Below the pieces are notes generated by a model that did no database searches, was not told the origin of the DNA, and saw only the letters and a program-made list of their open reading frames with translations. Source: Microplitis mediator (taxonomy: Eukaryota; Arthropoda; Insecta; Hymenoptera; Braconidae). Taken from it: DNA of 64,000 bases. The translations under genes and the position numbers were made by a program. Positions 10,321 through 21,817 of the stretch are shown one piece after another (position 1 is the first letter of the stretch; the number at the start of each line of letters is the position of its first letter). The stretch is from positions 15,187,275-15,251,274 of the forward strand of contig NC_079975.1 of the NCBI RefSeq assembly GCF_029852145.1, read 5' to 3'.

Positions 10321-12642
10321 ATGGAGTCGTGGCGCGAAATTTGGGACGAATCGAGTGCGTTATTGGCGGCATGCCAACGAATGCGTGGAGGCGATAATGA
10401 TGACCCGCCAAGCGGGCAGTCAAACTCGAGTCAGCCCCCAACCACCATACCATTGGGTGATGAATTGCGAGCCGCAGGTCATCATGGGCCCAATGACACG
10501 TTGACACTAGAGGACAACGAGGGTCACGACGAGGAGCACGGTAGTGATAGTACATTACCACCGACTGAGCTTACGTGGTTGCTGGATCAACCACCATCAA
10601 AACTTAAAATGTTGTTGGCCAGCTTTGGGTTATCAACATTTGGGTCCCCACTGGTTCTTCGGAATCGATTAAATCGATACCACCAGAGGGCGCTGGGTGC
10701 CCTCAATGTCCGATGGAGCCCAGCCGTAGATGAAATTCCGTCAGGATCTGATACTATCCCAGAGTACGTGGATGTCGCGGCTTTGCGAGAGTATTTACGC
10801 AGTCGGTGGTTGAATCACCATGGGACAGACAGTGTCATTCGTGATCGGGTCAGACGTTTAATGGACCGTGATGACGGTAAAGACGTCTTGTGGGACCCAA
10901 TGGTGGATGAGCTGATGCGGGAGTCAGCTGTTGGTCGTGAACGGGACGATTTGGCCATTATGGACCGATTGCAATCCATGGGAATTCATACCGGGGTCTC
11001 TGCAACGACTGGGGAGTCAAGTGTGCCGGTCACTAGTACTCCAACAGTATCTGTCGCTTCAGGGGTGCAGCAGCAAGCCCCAATGGATGCATTTGCGACC
11101 CATCGGGATGTCGTAGAGGTGTTACGGGTGTTTGAGACCCGAATTACGGCCATGTTGTCGAATGTGACCGCTGGCACGTCAGCAGCAAACACATTACGTC
11201 CGCTGGATCCATTTCGGGCGTCGTCACCAATTCGCAGCTGTGTAGCTGCGTCCATACCGTCGTATTTAAGCGCCATCCATACGGCAGCGGGGCAAATGGG
11301 TAACTTGAGGGCCACCACGCAAACGGTGAATGCGTGTGGGCCTCAAATGAGTATGATACCACCAGCATGCACTACCACGGCGTCAAATGTGCATGTACAT
11401 TGGCCACCAACGGCAAATCGGGGCCATGGGGCAACTTGTCAACAACATCATGGGAGACCATCGGACCATGGAGATGACTCTGACTCCAGCGGTAGTCCAT
11501 CATGGTCTTCAAATGATTCATATGGCAGCCAGAGGGCCGACCGACGTTCAAGGTCAAGATCCCATGGCCGGGATCGCGATTATGGGGCAATCGCGCGTAA
11601 TTGGAAGCTGTCATTCGCTGGGGATGGCTCAATGACAGGAGATGAATTCCTGCGGCGACTGTCCGTGTTAATGCGCAGTGCGGGCATACGACATGAAGAT
11701 CGGTTGGCAGTCCTGCCAGAAGTGTTTACCGGTGTTGCTGCAACGTGGTGTTCAGCAAACTTTGAACGGTGGACGCGATGGGAGCAGTTCAAAGACGAGT
11801 TTCGCACGTGGTTTACTAGTGGAAGGCGCCAGCGGGAGATCAAAGCAGATATTCGGGCACGAAACCAAGGGGAAAAGGAATCAGCTCGAAATTATTTGAT
11901 CTGTTTACAGAGTTTATATTCTCGACTACGTCACCCACCAGACGAATCTCGACAAGTACGTCGAGCGTGCCAAGGCCTGCGACCGGAGTTTTGGGATCAT
12001 TGTCCAGCAGGTAAATTTGAGACATATTCCTCATTACTGCACGAAGCGACTCGTCTAGAGGAAAGATGGCGTGCGGCAAGGAACCGTCGAGCACCACCAT
12101 CAAGGGAAGAGACATATGTAAAGGAATGTTCATATGCTTACGGACCAAAACAACCACGGGAGCATCGAGGGTTGATGCACGCGGTTGATGATCATGAATC
12201 TAGTGGGTCTGAGAAACAAACACCACCAGTGGGAAAGACCAAGTCAACGAAGTTCAAGAAGTCCAAGAAACGTGACAGGCAAGTTTCTGACTCAGAATTG
12301 GCTCCAGTGGGAAATGCAGGCAAGCCTGATAAGCCGTCAGGACCGAACAGGCCACCGGTGAGGCCCAATACACCGCAAATTCCACCAATGGTACCTGGTG
12401 GAAACGCTCCAGTGAATCCGTCGACGTCCCGAGGCCCGGGAAATATGAATCCACGTGCACCACCGTTCCGCAGGCCGAGATTCTGCTTTAATTGTGGGTC
12501 ATTGCAACATCTCAGTTATGATTGCCGGGAGCCGCACAGGGATGTATGTCCAAGATGTGGGACTATGGGCGAGACTGCAGTGACTTGCCAGTGCCCACCG
12601 CGATCTATACTGTCAATAAACGCCAATGCGGGCCGTCAATAG
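10321..12642 (+). CDS. gag: Gag polyprotein (773 aa) with SAP-like, capsid and zinc-knuckle regions
   Basis: The ATG at 10321 is the first in a clean frame after a leader of about 180 bp. Seen in order: a charged N-terminus; a SAP-like helix-hairpin segment at about residues 85-125 (leucine-rich, with a conserved RNRLNRYH block); a long Ser/Thr/Pro-rich linker; an RS-rich stretch at about 375-415; a Retrotrans_gag-like capsid region at about 425-590 (pattern W..F...F...F); and two knuckles at about 720-755. The first knuckle is canonical (C-X2-C-X4-H-X4-C). In the second (CPRC...C) the His position is Glu. Known role: gag forms the cytoplasmic particle and packages RNA. The GC content of this frame is far above the flanking LTRs. 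No pol follows. A short overlapping frame (12522-12731) in another phase may be a remnant of the gag-pol junction. Confidence 0.88.
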   Translation: MESWREIWDESSALLAACQRMRGGDNDDPPSGQSNSSQPPTTIPLGDELRAAGHHGPNDTLTLEDNEGHDEEHGSDSTLPPTELTWLLDQPPSKLKMLLASFGLSTFGSPLVLRNRLNRYHQRALGALNVRWSPAVDEIPSGSDTIPEYVDVAALREYLRSRWLNHHGTDSVIRDRVRRLMDRDDGKDVLWDPMVDELMRESAVGRERDDLAIMDRLQSMGIHTGVSATTGESSVPVTSTPTVSVASGVQQQAPMDAFATHRDVVEVLRVFETRITAMLSNVTAGTSAANTLRPLDPFRASSPIRSCVAASIPSYLSAIHTAAGQMGNLRATTQTVNACGPQMSMIPPACTTTASNVHVHWPPTANRGHGATCQQHHGRPSDHGDDSDSSGSPSWSSNDSYGSQRADRRSRSRSHGRDRDYGAIARNWKLSFAGDGSMTGDEFLRRLSVLMRSAGIRHEDRLAVLPEVFTGVAATWCSANFERWTRWEQFKDEFRTWFTSGRRQREIKADIRARNQGEKESARNYLICLQSLYSRLRHPPDESRQVRRACQGLRPEFWDHCPAGKFETYSSLLHEATRLEERWRAARNRRAPPSREETYVKECSYAYGPKQPREHRGLMHAVDDHESSGSEKQTPPVGKTKSTKFKKSKKRDRQVSDSELAPVGNAGKPDKPSGPNRPPVRPNTPQIPPMVPGGNAPVNPSTSRGPGNMNPRAPPFRRPRFCFNCGSLQHLSYDCREPHRDVCPRCGTMGETAVTCQCPPRSILSINANAGRQ

Positions 12643-13360
12643 AGGGTGACGGTTCTCATAGCGTGGTAACCCCTCAACCGACAGAGGAACAAGGTGGTTG
12701 CAGCAGTTCATCGATCACCAGAGGAGTTTAATGACCCCGGGGCTGGGTCTAACCCATTTGATGGTCGCATGAGAACTCTATTTTCTGTAAATCTTTCTAC
12801 TGCTTTTGCTATTTTACTATTGCTTACTCTGGACATATTAGGTTAAAGAACCGGTGTGAGTAATTTTAAACGATTGTCTTTATTTCAGCAGTAGCGGCCG
12901 CACGGGTTTACAGCAGCTGTGAGATTTACCGCGTGTCCTCAAGTTTATTTGGGACCCGGAGGTGATCCGTCGATACGGGTTAAACTAACCACTGGGCGGG
13001 AAACTACATTTATTAGTATTTTATTTATTTTTCGTTCTTCTATGTTGATATATTTCTTTTAATTTATTCTGGATATTTTGTTCGTTGATGTGTTCTCATT
13101 GGTAGGCGGCCACGAACGGGGAAAACTGGATCATTGTACACCCTCGACGTGTTAATTTTATTATTATTAAAGCGCCACTGTTTCATTAATCATGCATAAC
13201 TCATTTATACACATTCATACCTATTCCTCATTCACCTAATTCCCAATGGTAGCAGGAACGAGAAGGTAAGTGGAATGTTGAGTTTGTTTGAAACACGCCA
13301 ATGGATGCGAAGACTGCTGTTGTCTCGGCCAAAGGTCTTGCAGAGGGCTAAGACCGGCCT
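12643..13360 (+). other. Internal 3' region without pol
   Basis: About 720 bp between gag and the polypurine tract. I see no protease DSG/DTG, YxDD or integrase motifs in any frame. It appears to be 3' untranslated or leftover sequence after loss of pol. Confidence 0.6.
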
Positions 13361-13370
13361 GGTGGGGGGG
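13361..13370 (+). other. Polypurine tract
   Basis: GGTGGGGGGG lies immediately upstream of the 3' LTR, the expected plus-strand primer position. Confidence 0.85.
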
Positions 13371-15376
13371 TGTCACGATATTTAGATATCGCGGCATCTT
13401 CGCATTAGGTCGGATGAGGCAGCAGATAGCAGCACACGCTGCTCAACACGTCTCATATATTATTATTATTGTCGTTACTATTATTATTATTATTTTATGT
13501 ATTATCTTATTTTATTTACTGTATGATTATTATTTAATTTATTTACTAGATACAAATTGCGTTCAACTCAGTAAAATTTACTGAATTTTATAAACGGTAA
13601 AATGGATTTTATATACGCTGGGATGGATAATTGCGCATTTATTTATTTAATTATTTGATTATTATTATTATTATTTTGGTTGGTTGACGCATGCGCGTCA
13701 ACGCAACAGTTGGCCGCCGTAAATTTGTTTATTTATTTAAAATAAATTTACGGGTCTTATAAATAAAATGAGGGAATATTTGTTTATAATATTATATTAT
13801 TAATTGGCCCTGAAATATGCGAATGGTCATTTAATGTCGGGAATGGACAAATTACATACAAAACAACTCATGCATCATGTTGGTGTCGATGAGTACATTA
13901 ACATGCGACAGAGATAAAGCTCCATTGGTTGGAAAGAGAAACCATTATAAGATGGCGCCGGCCGAGGTGCCGGCATGGGACTCACGTGCTGCCATGGCCA
14001 GACGTGGATAAGCAGTTGTAAGAGCAAGGTGTGTTGCTGTTGCCGTAAAATATTTCTTTGTTGGGACGCCATTTGGCAATTATTGAAATTTATAGAGTGT
14101 ATGGGACACTTGGCAATCGCATTTGATTCGAGTTGTTGCAGTAATTATTGCCAATTTAATAATTGAGACCAATGGAACCTGTACGCATTTTATATTACAA
14201 CGGAGACTGTAAGTACCTTTGTGCTATATACATTGGCGTGTAATTTGTTCCCGCGTTGGTGGCCATTTGTATATCTCTCACGTGGGAGTGAGAGAAAGAG
14301 CAATACTTATAGTAGATTCCAATACATATATATACTTGCGTACTTGTTTGTCCCAGCGGAAACTTATCCAAAACTCGGAAACCTAATAATTATTATTGTA
14401 TTGATGGATTAATTATTAGGGAGTGTCCATATGTTTTGGCGGTAAATATTAAAAATATTTACATTTATTAGTTATAATTTTGAGTATTATTGGGAACGTT
14501 TTATTTTAGTTGCGGTAGATATTTACAATTAATCAATTTTTATCTGGAAACATTTCTGAGTTAATGCGGTAATTATCATTTGTATTATTTATTATTTTGC
14601 GGTAAATATCTACCCATATGTACCTTATTATTTGCTTAGTATTTAGCATTTTGAACAGTATTTTACAATTATCTAAATATCACCAGTGGTTCTGATACTA
14701 AATTTGCGTTAAATAATCAAAGTATTCCTGAATTTCTGCGTATTCCACAATTAATAGTGTGATATAATTTATATTGTGCGCATAAAAAGTATTATAATTA
14801 ATTCTTTATATTTATTATTTATCACGTGCGAGTGACAGCCAAAGAAACATTTGTTTATTAATTATTGTTTTGAGTATGTGACTATTGGTCACACAAGAAT
14901 TTATATTGTGAAGTGAATATTATTTTTTTATTATTATTGTTTTATTATTTATATACCGCTGAATAATTATAAATTAAAATATATCGGGTTAAATGGCTAC
15001 CAACCCGGGATTTAATTAAATATTATTATTATTTATTTATTGCAACTATCTCTTTCTTGCTTTCCTTTTCCAATACCTGAAAACTGCTCTCTGTTTTATT
15101 TTATTATTTCATTTTCATTTCATTTTCTTATTTTATTGTTCATTTGTTATTTTGTTCGTGGTGTATACGAACTGGCGCCCAATTCGGATTTCTAACCCAG
15201 CCTGAGAAGAGCTGCGTGTCCAGTGGGATCGTGGGCATCTCCACAGGACATTTTTGGTTTTGTTTTTTTCTGTTTTATTATTTTTAGTTTCAGTTTCACC
15301 ATCGGTGGGCCATAACGCCTATTTGACACTAACCACACTCCGCCGTGGGTAGTGTGAAATAGTAGTGAACGTTATA
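13371..15376 (+). repeat. 3' LTR (2006 bp)
   Basis: Same length as the 5' LTR and appears identical on reading; short frames within it recur at the exact 5258 offset. Followed by the TGTT duplication. Confidence 0.92.
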
Positions 15377-15477
15377 TGTTAAATTATAGCTTCCCCTTTT
15401 TCCGCTTAAATTTGAGGCTGATTGAAATTTGATTATTGAGTCGAGAAAGATAAAATAGCCACTTATGAATTTCTTAC

Positions 15478-15633
15478 CTTTGCGCTGATATTTTCCTATG
15501 ATTACTTTTTGCTGGGATATTTCTTCGCGGTAAATCTCTGGACCCTTGAATGTGTTCTCCAGCTGTAGACCCTCGAATTGGCTGCTGTCTCTCTCGTACG
15601 ATCCGGTCTTCGTGTGAGGGTAGGATGTTAATA
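15478..15633 (-). CDS. Possible orphan exon of an unidentified gene
   Basis: On the minus strand one frame stays open across about 52 codons of higher-complexity, higher-GC sequence than its surroundings, reading ...SYERDSSQFEGLQLENTF.... It ends at a good donor (AAAG|GTAAGA at 15477). A possible acceptor (TTAG) lies at 15634. The LTR element is inserted about 100 bp downstream, so the next exon could lie on the far side of it. Direct joining to the 7815 gene would not keep frame. No family recognised. Confidence 0.3.
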
Positions 15634-15639
15634 CTAACT

Positions 15640-16423
15640 AACTTATTTTAATTAATCAAACACAAAAATTTGTTTCACTTTGATTTTTCTTTTTTATTTT
15701 ACTTTTAAATTTTAATCTTTAGTAAAGATAAAATGCCTTTATTTTTCTTGATAGAAAATAGGGATGATACTCTTTAAAGGATCGTATCTTTATTTTTGAA
15801 CATTTACTACACTTTTAATATACACTGAGATTTTTGGTTTTCTATGTTTTTAATTTTATGTTTTATGGGAATAATACTCCTTTAATTTTCCTTATAAGAA
15901 ATAGAGTTGATACTCTTTTAAAGAATGATATTTTTTAATTTTACACATGTATTGTTTTATTTTTATAATAGTAGTAAACTGGATATAATTACACTCAAAA
16001 TTATAATTGAGCTCGGAGCTATTCACTCACAACCAATAACACTGTTAACTTTTATCAACTTTAATTTTCTTTCGCGATGCGAATTTTTATTCATTTTGAC
16101 CAATGTATTAATTTGCGTTTGCGCTATAATTTTTTTTAGCAATGATAATTTCTTTATTTTTTTCCTTATATACTTTTTTTTAAATATATAGATGTATATA
16201 TTTATTCTTTGACTGTGATATAAAAGCGATGATGATCGGTTTTATTTTTTTTTTATTGAAAATTTGAGAGATTGAGGATACTGCTGTACCTAATAATTGA
16301 CTTTTTGCTGAGGGGTAACTCGGCTACAAACCGAAAAGCAAGTCGGTGCTCGGTAGAGTGATTTTGCTCTTGAAAAATTTTTACGTTGCAACCATGGGGG
16401 CCCGAGTCCGGGAAGAGGGAATT
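15640..16423. other. AT-rich sequence without recognisable gene
   Basis: Mostly low-complexity AT sequence. Positions 16270-16420 are more complex (a region reading ...GGTAACTCGGCTACAAACCG...) but contain no extended frame, tRNA fold or terminal repeat that I can identify. Confidence 0.5.
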
Positions 16424-16431
16424 GTCAATGT
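16424..16431. repeat. Target-site duplication GTCAATGT (left)
   Basis: The same eight bases recur at 31559-31566, immediately outside the other end of the 15.1-kb inverted-repeat element. Mutator-superfamily insertions usually duplicate 8-11 bp. Confidence 0.8.
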
Positions 16432-18930
16432 GGCATTATGACAAGTCGCTCCAGAACCTCTCTATGCACGGACAACTCCTTAAAACTTCTCCACCTAAAA
16501 TATCTCTATCGTAAAATAAAACTATCCTTAAAATTATTTACTCCGGAACATCTCTACTCAGAACAAGTCTCCTCGAGTTAAACTCTACGCCGAAACTTTT
16601 CTATTCAATGACATGACTATCCAAAATATCACTATCCATTATCGACTTAGACAAACTATAACCGGTAAAAAAGAAAACACGATTGTTACCATGTGTCGAC
16701 TCACAAAAAGATAAAATGTTAAAGATAATAATGGATCTCACTGGAATTATCTTTTTAATTTATAACATGACGAACAATTCAAATTTTCAAAGATTTATTA
16801 TTATTTGTAGTGATAAAATTTAGTTAGTTAAATTAAAGTTCAATTAGTTATGAATATAAAGTAATTTAAAACTACGAATCAGATGTATTTAGCTTAATAC
16901 GATTTCAAAATTAATTTAAAACAAATAAATAATTAAATAAAAATGTTGGTACTTTAAAAACAGATTTTCATAATTATAATCGAGTTTTTGTCTTGATAAA
17001 TTTATTATTATTGTTACTCACATCGTGTAAAAAAGTATAAAAAAAAAATAAAATGATTGTTAGTGACAAGTAACTACGAATTAAACTGAAATTTTTAATT
17101 ATGTGAACATTTTTTTTTATTTATAAATTACAAATCAAACTGGTACATACATCATATACAAAGTTAGAAAAAAAAAAAAAACGTCAGTGACGAGTAACTG
17201 CAAATTAAATTTCATTAAAAATTAAAATTGATCACGATAAGTTAAATTTAGAACATGACGACCAGTATAAATTTTAAAGGATTTATTATTACTGATAATA
17301 ATAAAAAATAAAAAGTAAATCAATTTTAATTTTTAATTAGTTAAGAATTTTATTTATGTTGTAAACTACAAATCGAATGTATACAAAATTATTCGACTCC
17401 AAAATTTGAAAAAAAAATGAAATAATTTTAGCCCTTAACATTTCGATATTAATAATCATACTTAACGAATCGTATATAAAGATTTATAATCATGACTGCT
17501 ACACGCATGACTTACAAAATATAAAAAAAAAAAAAAATTGTCAGTGAAGAGTAACTGCACATTAAACTTTATTAACAATTAAAATTGTTACGATTCGATC
17601 GTATCATTCATAATCTGTATGTAAATTAAATAGAAACCACAAGAAACTTAATTGATCACATGATAACCAGTATCAATGTTGAACTACTTATTATTATTAG
17701 TAATAATAAAAAATAAAAGTCACCCGATGAAAAAAGATTTTGTACAATTGTATGAAATTATATATGCATTATATATGAATCATATATAAATTGGATAGAA
17801 AAAATGGCCCGATCCAATTGTATAGAATCTGTATAAAAATTGTATATAATTCTATATAATTATATTCAATTCTATATAATTACAATTATACATTTGGATG
17901 TAATTATATAGAATTGTATGTAATTTGTATAGAATTGTATACAATTTTTATACAGATTGTATACAATCGGATCGGGCCATTTTTTCTATCCAATTTATAT
18001 ATAATTTTATACAATTGTATAAAATCTTTTTTCATCGGGCAGTCAATTTTAATTTTCAATTAGCTAGAAATTTTATGTAGTTTGTAAACTACAAGCCGAA
18101 TATATTTGAAGTTATTCGACTTCAAAATTGAAAAGAAAAAATTTTGCACTCAACAATTACATTTCAATAATCTTACTTAACTAATCGTTTGTATTGATTT
18201 ATAATCATGACTGCTACACACATGGCATACAAAATATTATATAAAAAAAAAAAATTGTCAGTGACAAGTAACTGCAAATTAAACTTAATTAAAAATTAAA
18301 ATTGATACGTTTCGACCTTATTATTCATCATATGTATGTAAATTAAGCTTAGAAACCACAATAAGTTTAATTTATAACATGATGATCGGTATCAATTTTA
18401 AAGGATTAATAATTACTGATAATTAATTATTAGTTAACTTAAAAAAAATAAGTTAATCAATTTTAATTTTTAATTAGTTAAGAATTTTATGTAGTTTGTA
18501 AACTACAAACCGAATATATTTAAAGTTATACGACTTCAAAATTTAAAAAATTTAAAAATTTTAGCTCTTAATCACATTTTAATAATCTTACTGAACTTAT
18601 CGTATTGATAGATTTATAATTTTAATTATAGTTATCAAAATGTAGATTATAAAAAATTTCCAGTGTCATTTATAGATATAATCTAATTATGCTGTCGGAC
18701 GTTGCCTTACACAATGGGCATTCATATTTCAATGTCGGACGTGTTCTGCGATTGTGTACCATTCTCAGTTCAACTTCAGCTTTGCAATAACTGCAGATAC
18801 AAACATGTCCGCAGGTTGAATAGGTCGATGTCGGCATATTTGATTGGCAAATAACGCAAGGTGTTTTACCCTCTTCAGCAGGAACGTCTCCAAAATTTCT
18901 TGTACTCAGTTCAGAATTATTGAAATGTTC
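16432..18930 (+). repeat. Left terminal inverted repeat with internal subrepeats
   Basis: Matches 27170-31558 in inverted orientation, allowing for insertions in both arms. The subunit core (G-T-C/T-A-GTGA-c-AAGTAACT) recurs near 17066, 17186, 17545 and 18256, with AT-rich spacers that also repeat (AATTAAAATTGA, TCATGACTGCTACAC). Similarity extends into exon 11 of the left gene and falls off near 18930. A separate palindromic MITE interrupts it at 17723-18039. Confidence 0.8.
17723..18039. mobile_element. Palindromic MITE in left terminal repeat
   Basis: Starts CCCGATGAAAAAAGATTTT and ends with its inverse (...CTTTTTTCATCGGG), with an inner mirrored block around GGCCCGATCC / GGATCGGGCC and many ATTGTATA repeats. 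It is missing from the corresponding place in the right arm (about 30680), so it inserted after the arms were duplicated. Confidence 0.8.
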
Positions 18931-21760
18931 ATCAGTTTCTGGTTCCGATACAACATCTAACTCACCAACTGTTTAAAAAAATGCATGCCATTATTTGAGG
19001 TAAGAATAAAAAAAATTATCAAAAGTCATTGTGAAATGTAAGTTTCCCTCCAAACTTTTGTACTTGCAGGCAGTCAGAATACACTTTATTACCATAAAAT
19101 ATATTATCTCCAGGCCATAAACTTTGTCGTTGAATCGAATTATCTCTACTATTTACCCACGTAGTTTCTGAGGATGGCATATCAGGTAATTGATCGACTG
19201 GATCTACAACAATAGTAAAAAAAAATAATTTTTAGTTTGTACCAAAAAATTTCTTAAAAATTGAATATAGATTTGAAGAATATACAAATAGTACCACTTA
19301 AACGGCCGTTTACAGTAGTACATCCAGAAGGTCCAGGAGCTGGGGAATCGGTTCTTCGTCGGACTCGTCGAGATGATTCGTTACTTGTAGTTGTTCTACT
19401 CGATGAATTGCGATTTTCTAAAGTTCAAAATGCGCATTATAACACAATCAAGTCAATAATAAGTCATAATCTAAAGTTTTCATTAAAAATAATATATACC
19501 GGACTCTGAATCGGAACTATTAATTACAATGATATTTGACACAGCGTTATCACCCTCGAGAACTCTTCCTCTTCCTCTGCCTCTTCCTCTTCCTCTACTT
19601 CTACCACTTCCACGAATGTGACTGCGACCACGTGGCTGATGAGTTCCACCTGCTTCAGATACTCTATTGGCTCTTTCGTGACTTCTTTCTTCTGTTGGTA
19701 TCAATTGCGTAGTTGGAGATTCAACGACAAATTCCGGATCCTGCAAATCTTGGAACCGGGGAGCATCTTGCTGTGTGTGATTGTCATTTTTATCTACAGA
19801 AGAAAAATAAATATTTTAAAATTAGAGAAAAAAAAAATTATACGAAAATTAATTTGTGTTGTTTTCAATAATGAAACTTACATTGCTCTCGACTTAAAGC
19901 ACTAATCATATAGTGATGAATTCCGCTATCAACTGCAGTTGTTAAAAATGAACGTAATGTACATCTGTAATTAATTTGAACAATATAAAAATTTAATTTC
20001 TATTTATAAAGTTTTTAAAATCTTAGTCAACAAATGAAAATTTTGATGCTTGTTTTCTTTATATAGGTTTAAAAACACTTAATAATTTAATTAAATGTTT
20101 ATACAGGTTTGTACATATTTAATAATTTTTTTTTTACCTTCCAGTTCTTAGAGAATCTTGCAGATCTCTGATTCTTAGATCCTGTCGTCGTTGAGAAGCT
20201 CGTCGTGGATACTGAACGTCAATACCGAGGTTGAGCCTGTCCCAGCGTGAATTCATGCCATTGATAATGTCTGAAATCGTGCCTGTAAAATTTTTACAAA
20301 TATTTATTAAAACACAATAATGAACAAAATATTTTTTATAATGATAAATTAAAAAAATGTGCTCATACCCAAGAAGTTGAATAATGTAGGATGCTCATTA
20401 CCGAAACGTGCAACCAAGTGATGATGAAAATTCTCCGATAAATTGTTTGTTCTCCAAGGAGCACTATTCACTGACGCAACATGGGCAAGTGGTTGCCAAA
20501 ATCGTTGTAAATATCTAAAGAAGACAGCCATATTTTCGAATTCACCTTCAAAAGTTCGTATAGTATCACCAATAAGCTGAATGCCATCCGTTATCATTTC
20601 TTGAGGCAAAAGAGCAAGAGCCCACGTTTCTCTTAATACCAAATCGTTGTGAAAACGTGGAAGACGTAAAGATCTCCATTTGCGAGTAATGGCCTGAAAA
20701 TGCAGTATCAAAACAACTTAGATAAATTTTATAGGATAAGGATGTTTCAATGTTAAAAGTACGATTTAAATTCACCAGTTAGTTAAAAAATTAACGGAGA
20801 ACATACTTACACGTGCAAAATTCACCCAACATCCACGAATACGAATCCACGGAAATATTTGTCTTGCTGATGAAATTAACGCCTGCTCAAAGTCGCATAC
20901 CAAAGTTCGTGAATTATCACGTAATCCAGGTGTTTCAGTAAGTAAATACTCCCACATTGCAATGTACATAGGTATGGTCCTATGGCTGCAAAGAACATAC
21001 AGCACAGGAATACCCTAAACAAGTAATTATATTAATATTTAAATAGAAAAATTGAGAGAAATTATCAGAAAACGTTCTTGTTTATTATTCACGTACCACA
21101 TCAATTCGTCTGATATGAATGATGAGCAGTTGTGCCATCCTTGGAGTCCGTGGAACCGGCTAATAATAAAACAAATTTAAATTTGATAGATTATCAATTA
21201 ATCGGACTATACTTATCTTCACTACAATAAATATTAATATTATTTTTAATTTAAGTTTTTATTTAAGTTACTATTAATTTACGTTCGTACCATATAAGTC
21301 CCATCTATATGAAGCTCGTTAGCATTATTGAGATTCTGAAAGATTTGATTTGATCCAAAAATAAATCCTACTGATCCATCAGTACCTGTTATTACACCAT
21401 GATAAATATCATTAATAGGCGTATAGTCATCGAGTATGGGTCCTAATTGTTGTACTCTACGGGGAATGGTTGGTAAATGTAAAACTCTTCGACGATGAGC
21501 CCTTTGACGTGGTACTTCAGTTCTGTTGAATAAAATTTTAATTTTGAGTAATAGTTTGGTCACGTTATGCGGGGGTTCACAGAATACACAACTCACTTTA
21601 AAACAGGTACAAATGAAAAAACAAAAATGTACTTGAGGATAAAAAAAACCTGAATTGAAGCTTACCGACCGATGATATTTAAAGTGAAACACAAAAGGAA
21701 TGAAATAATAAATTAACAAACAAAAACGAATCCACGCGCAATAAGAAAAGAAAAATAAAG

Positions 21761-21817
<57 letters not shown>

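Larger units (their letters stand above)
8113..15376 (+). mobile_element. Complete gag-only LTR retrotransposon with 2-kb LTRs
   Basis: Seen: two LTRs of exactly 2006 bp, a primer binding site directly after the 5' LTR, one long gag frame, a polypurine tract directly before the 3' LTR, and a TGTT duplication outside. The internal region is only 3252 bp and contains no protease, reverse transcriptase, RNase H or integrase. The element is therefore non-autonomous, yet its gag is intact and its LTRs match with no visible indel, which suggests a very recent insertion. It would need pol from another element. A truncated relative lies at 45850-48985 on the other strand. Confidence 0.92.
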
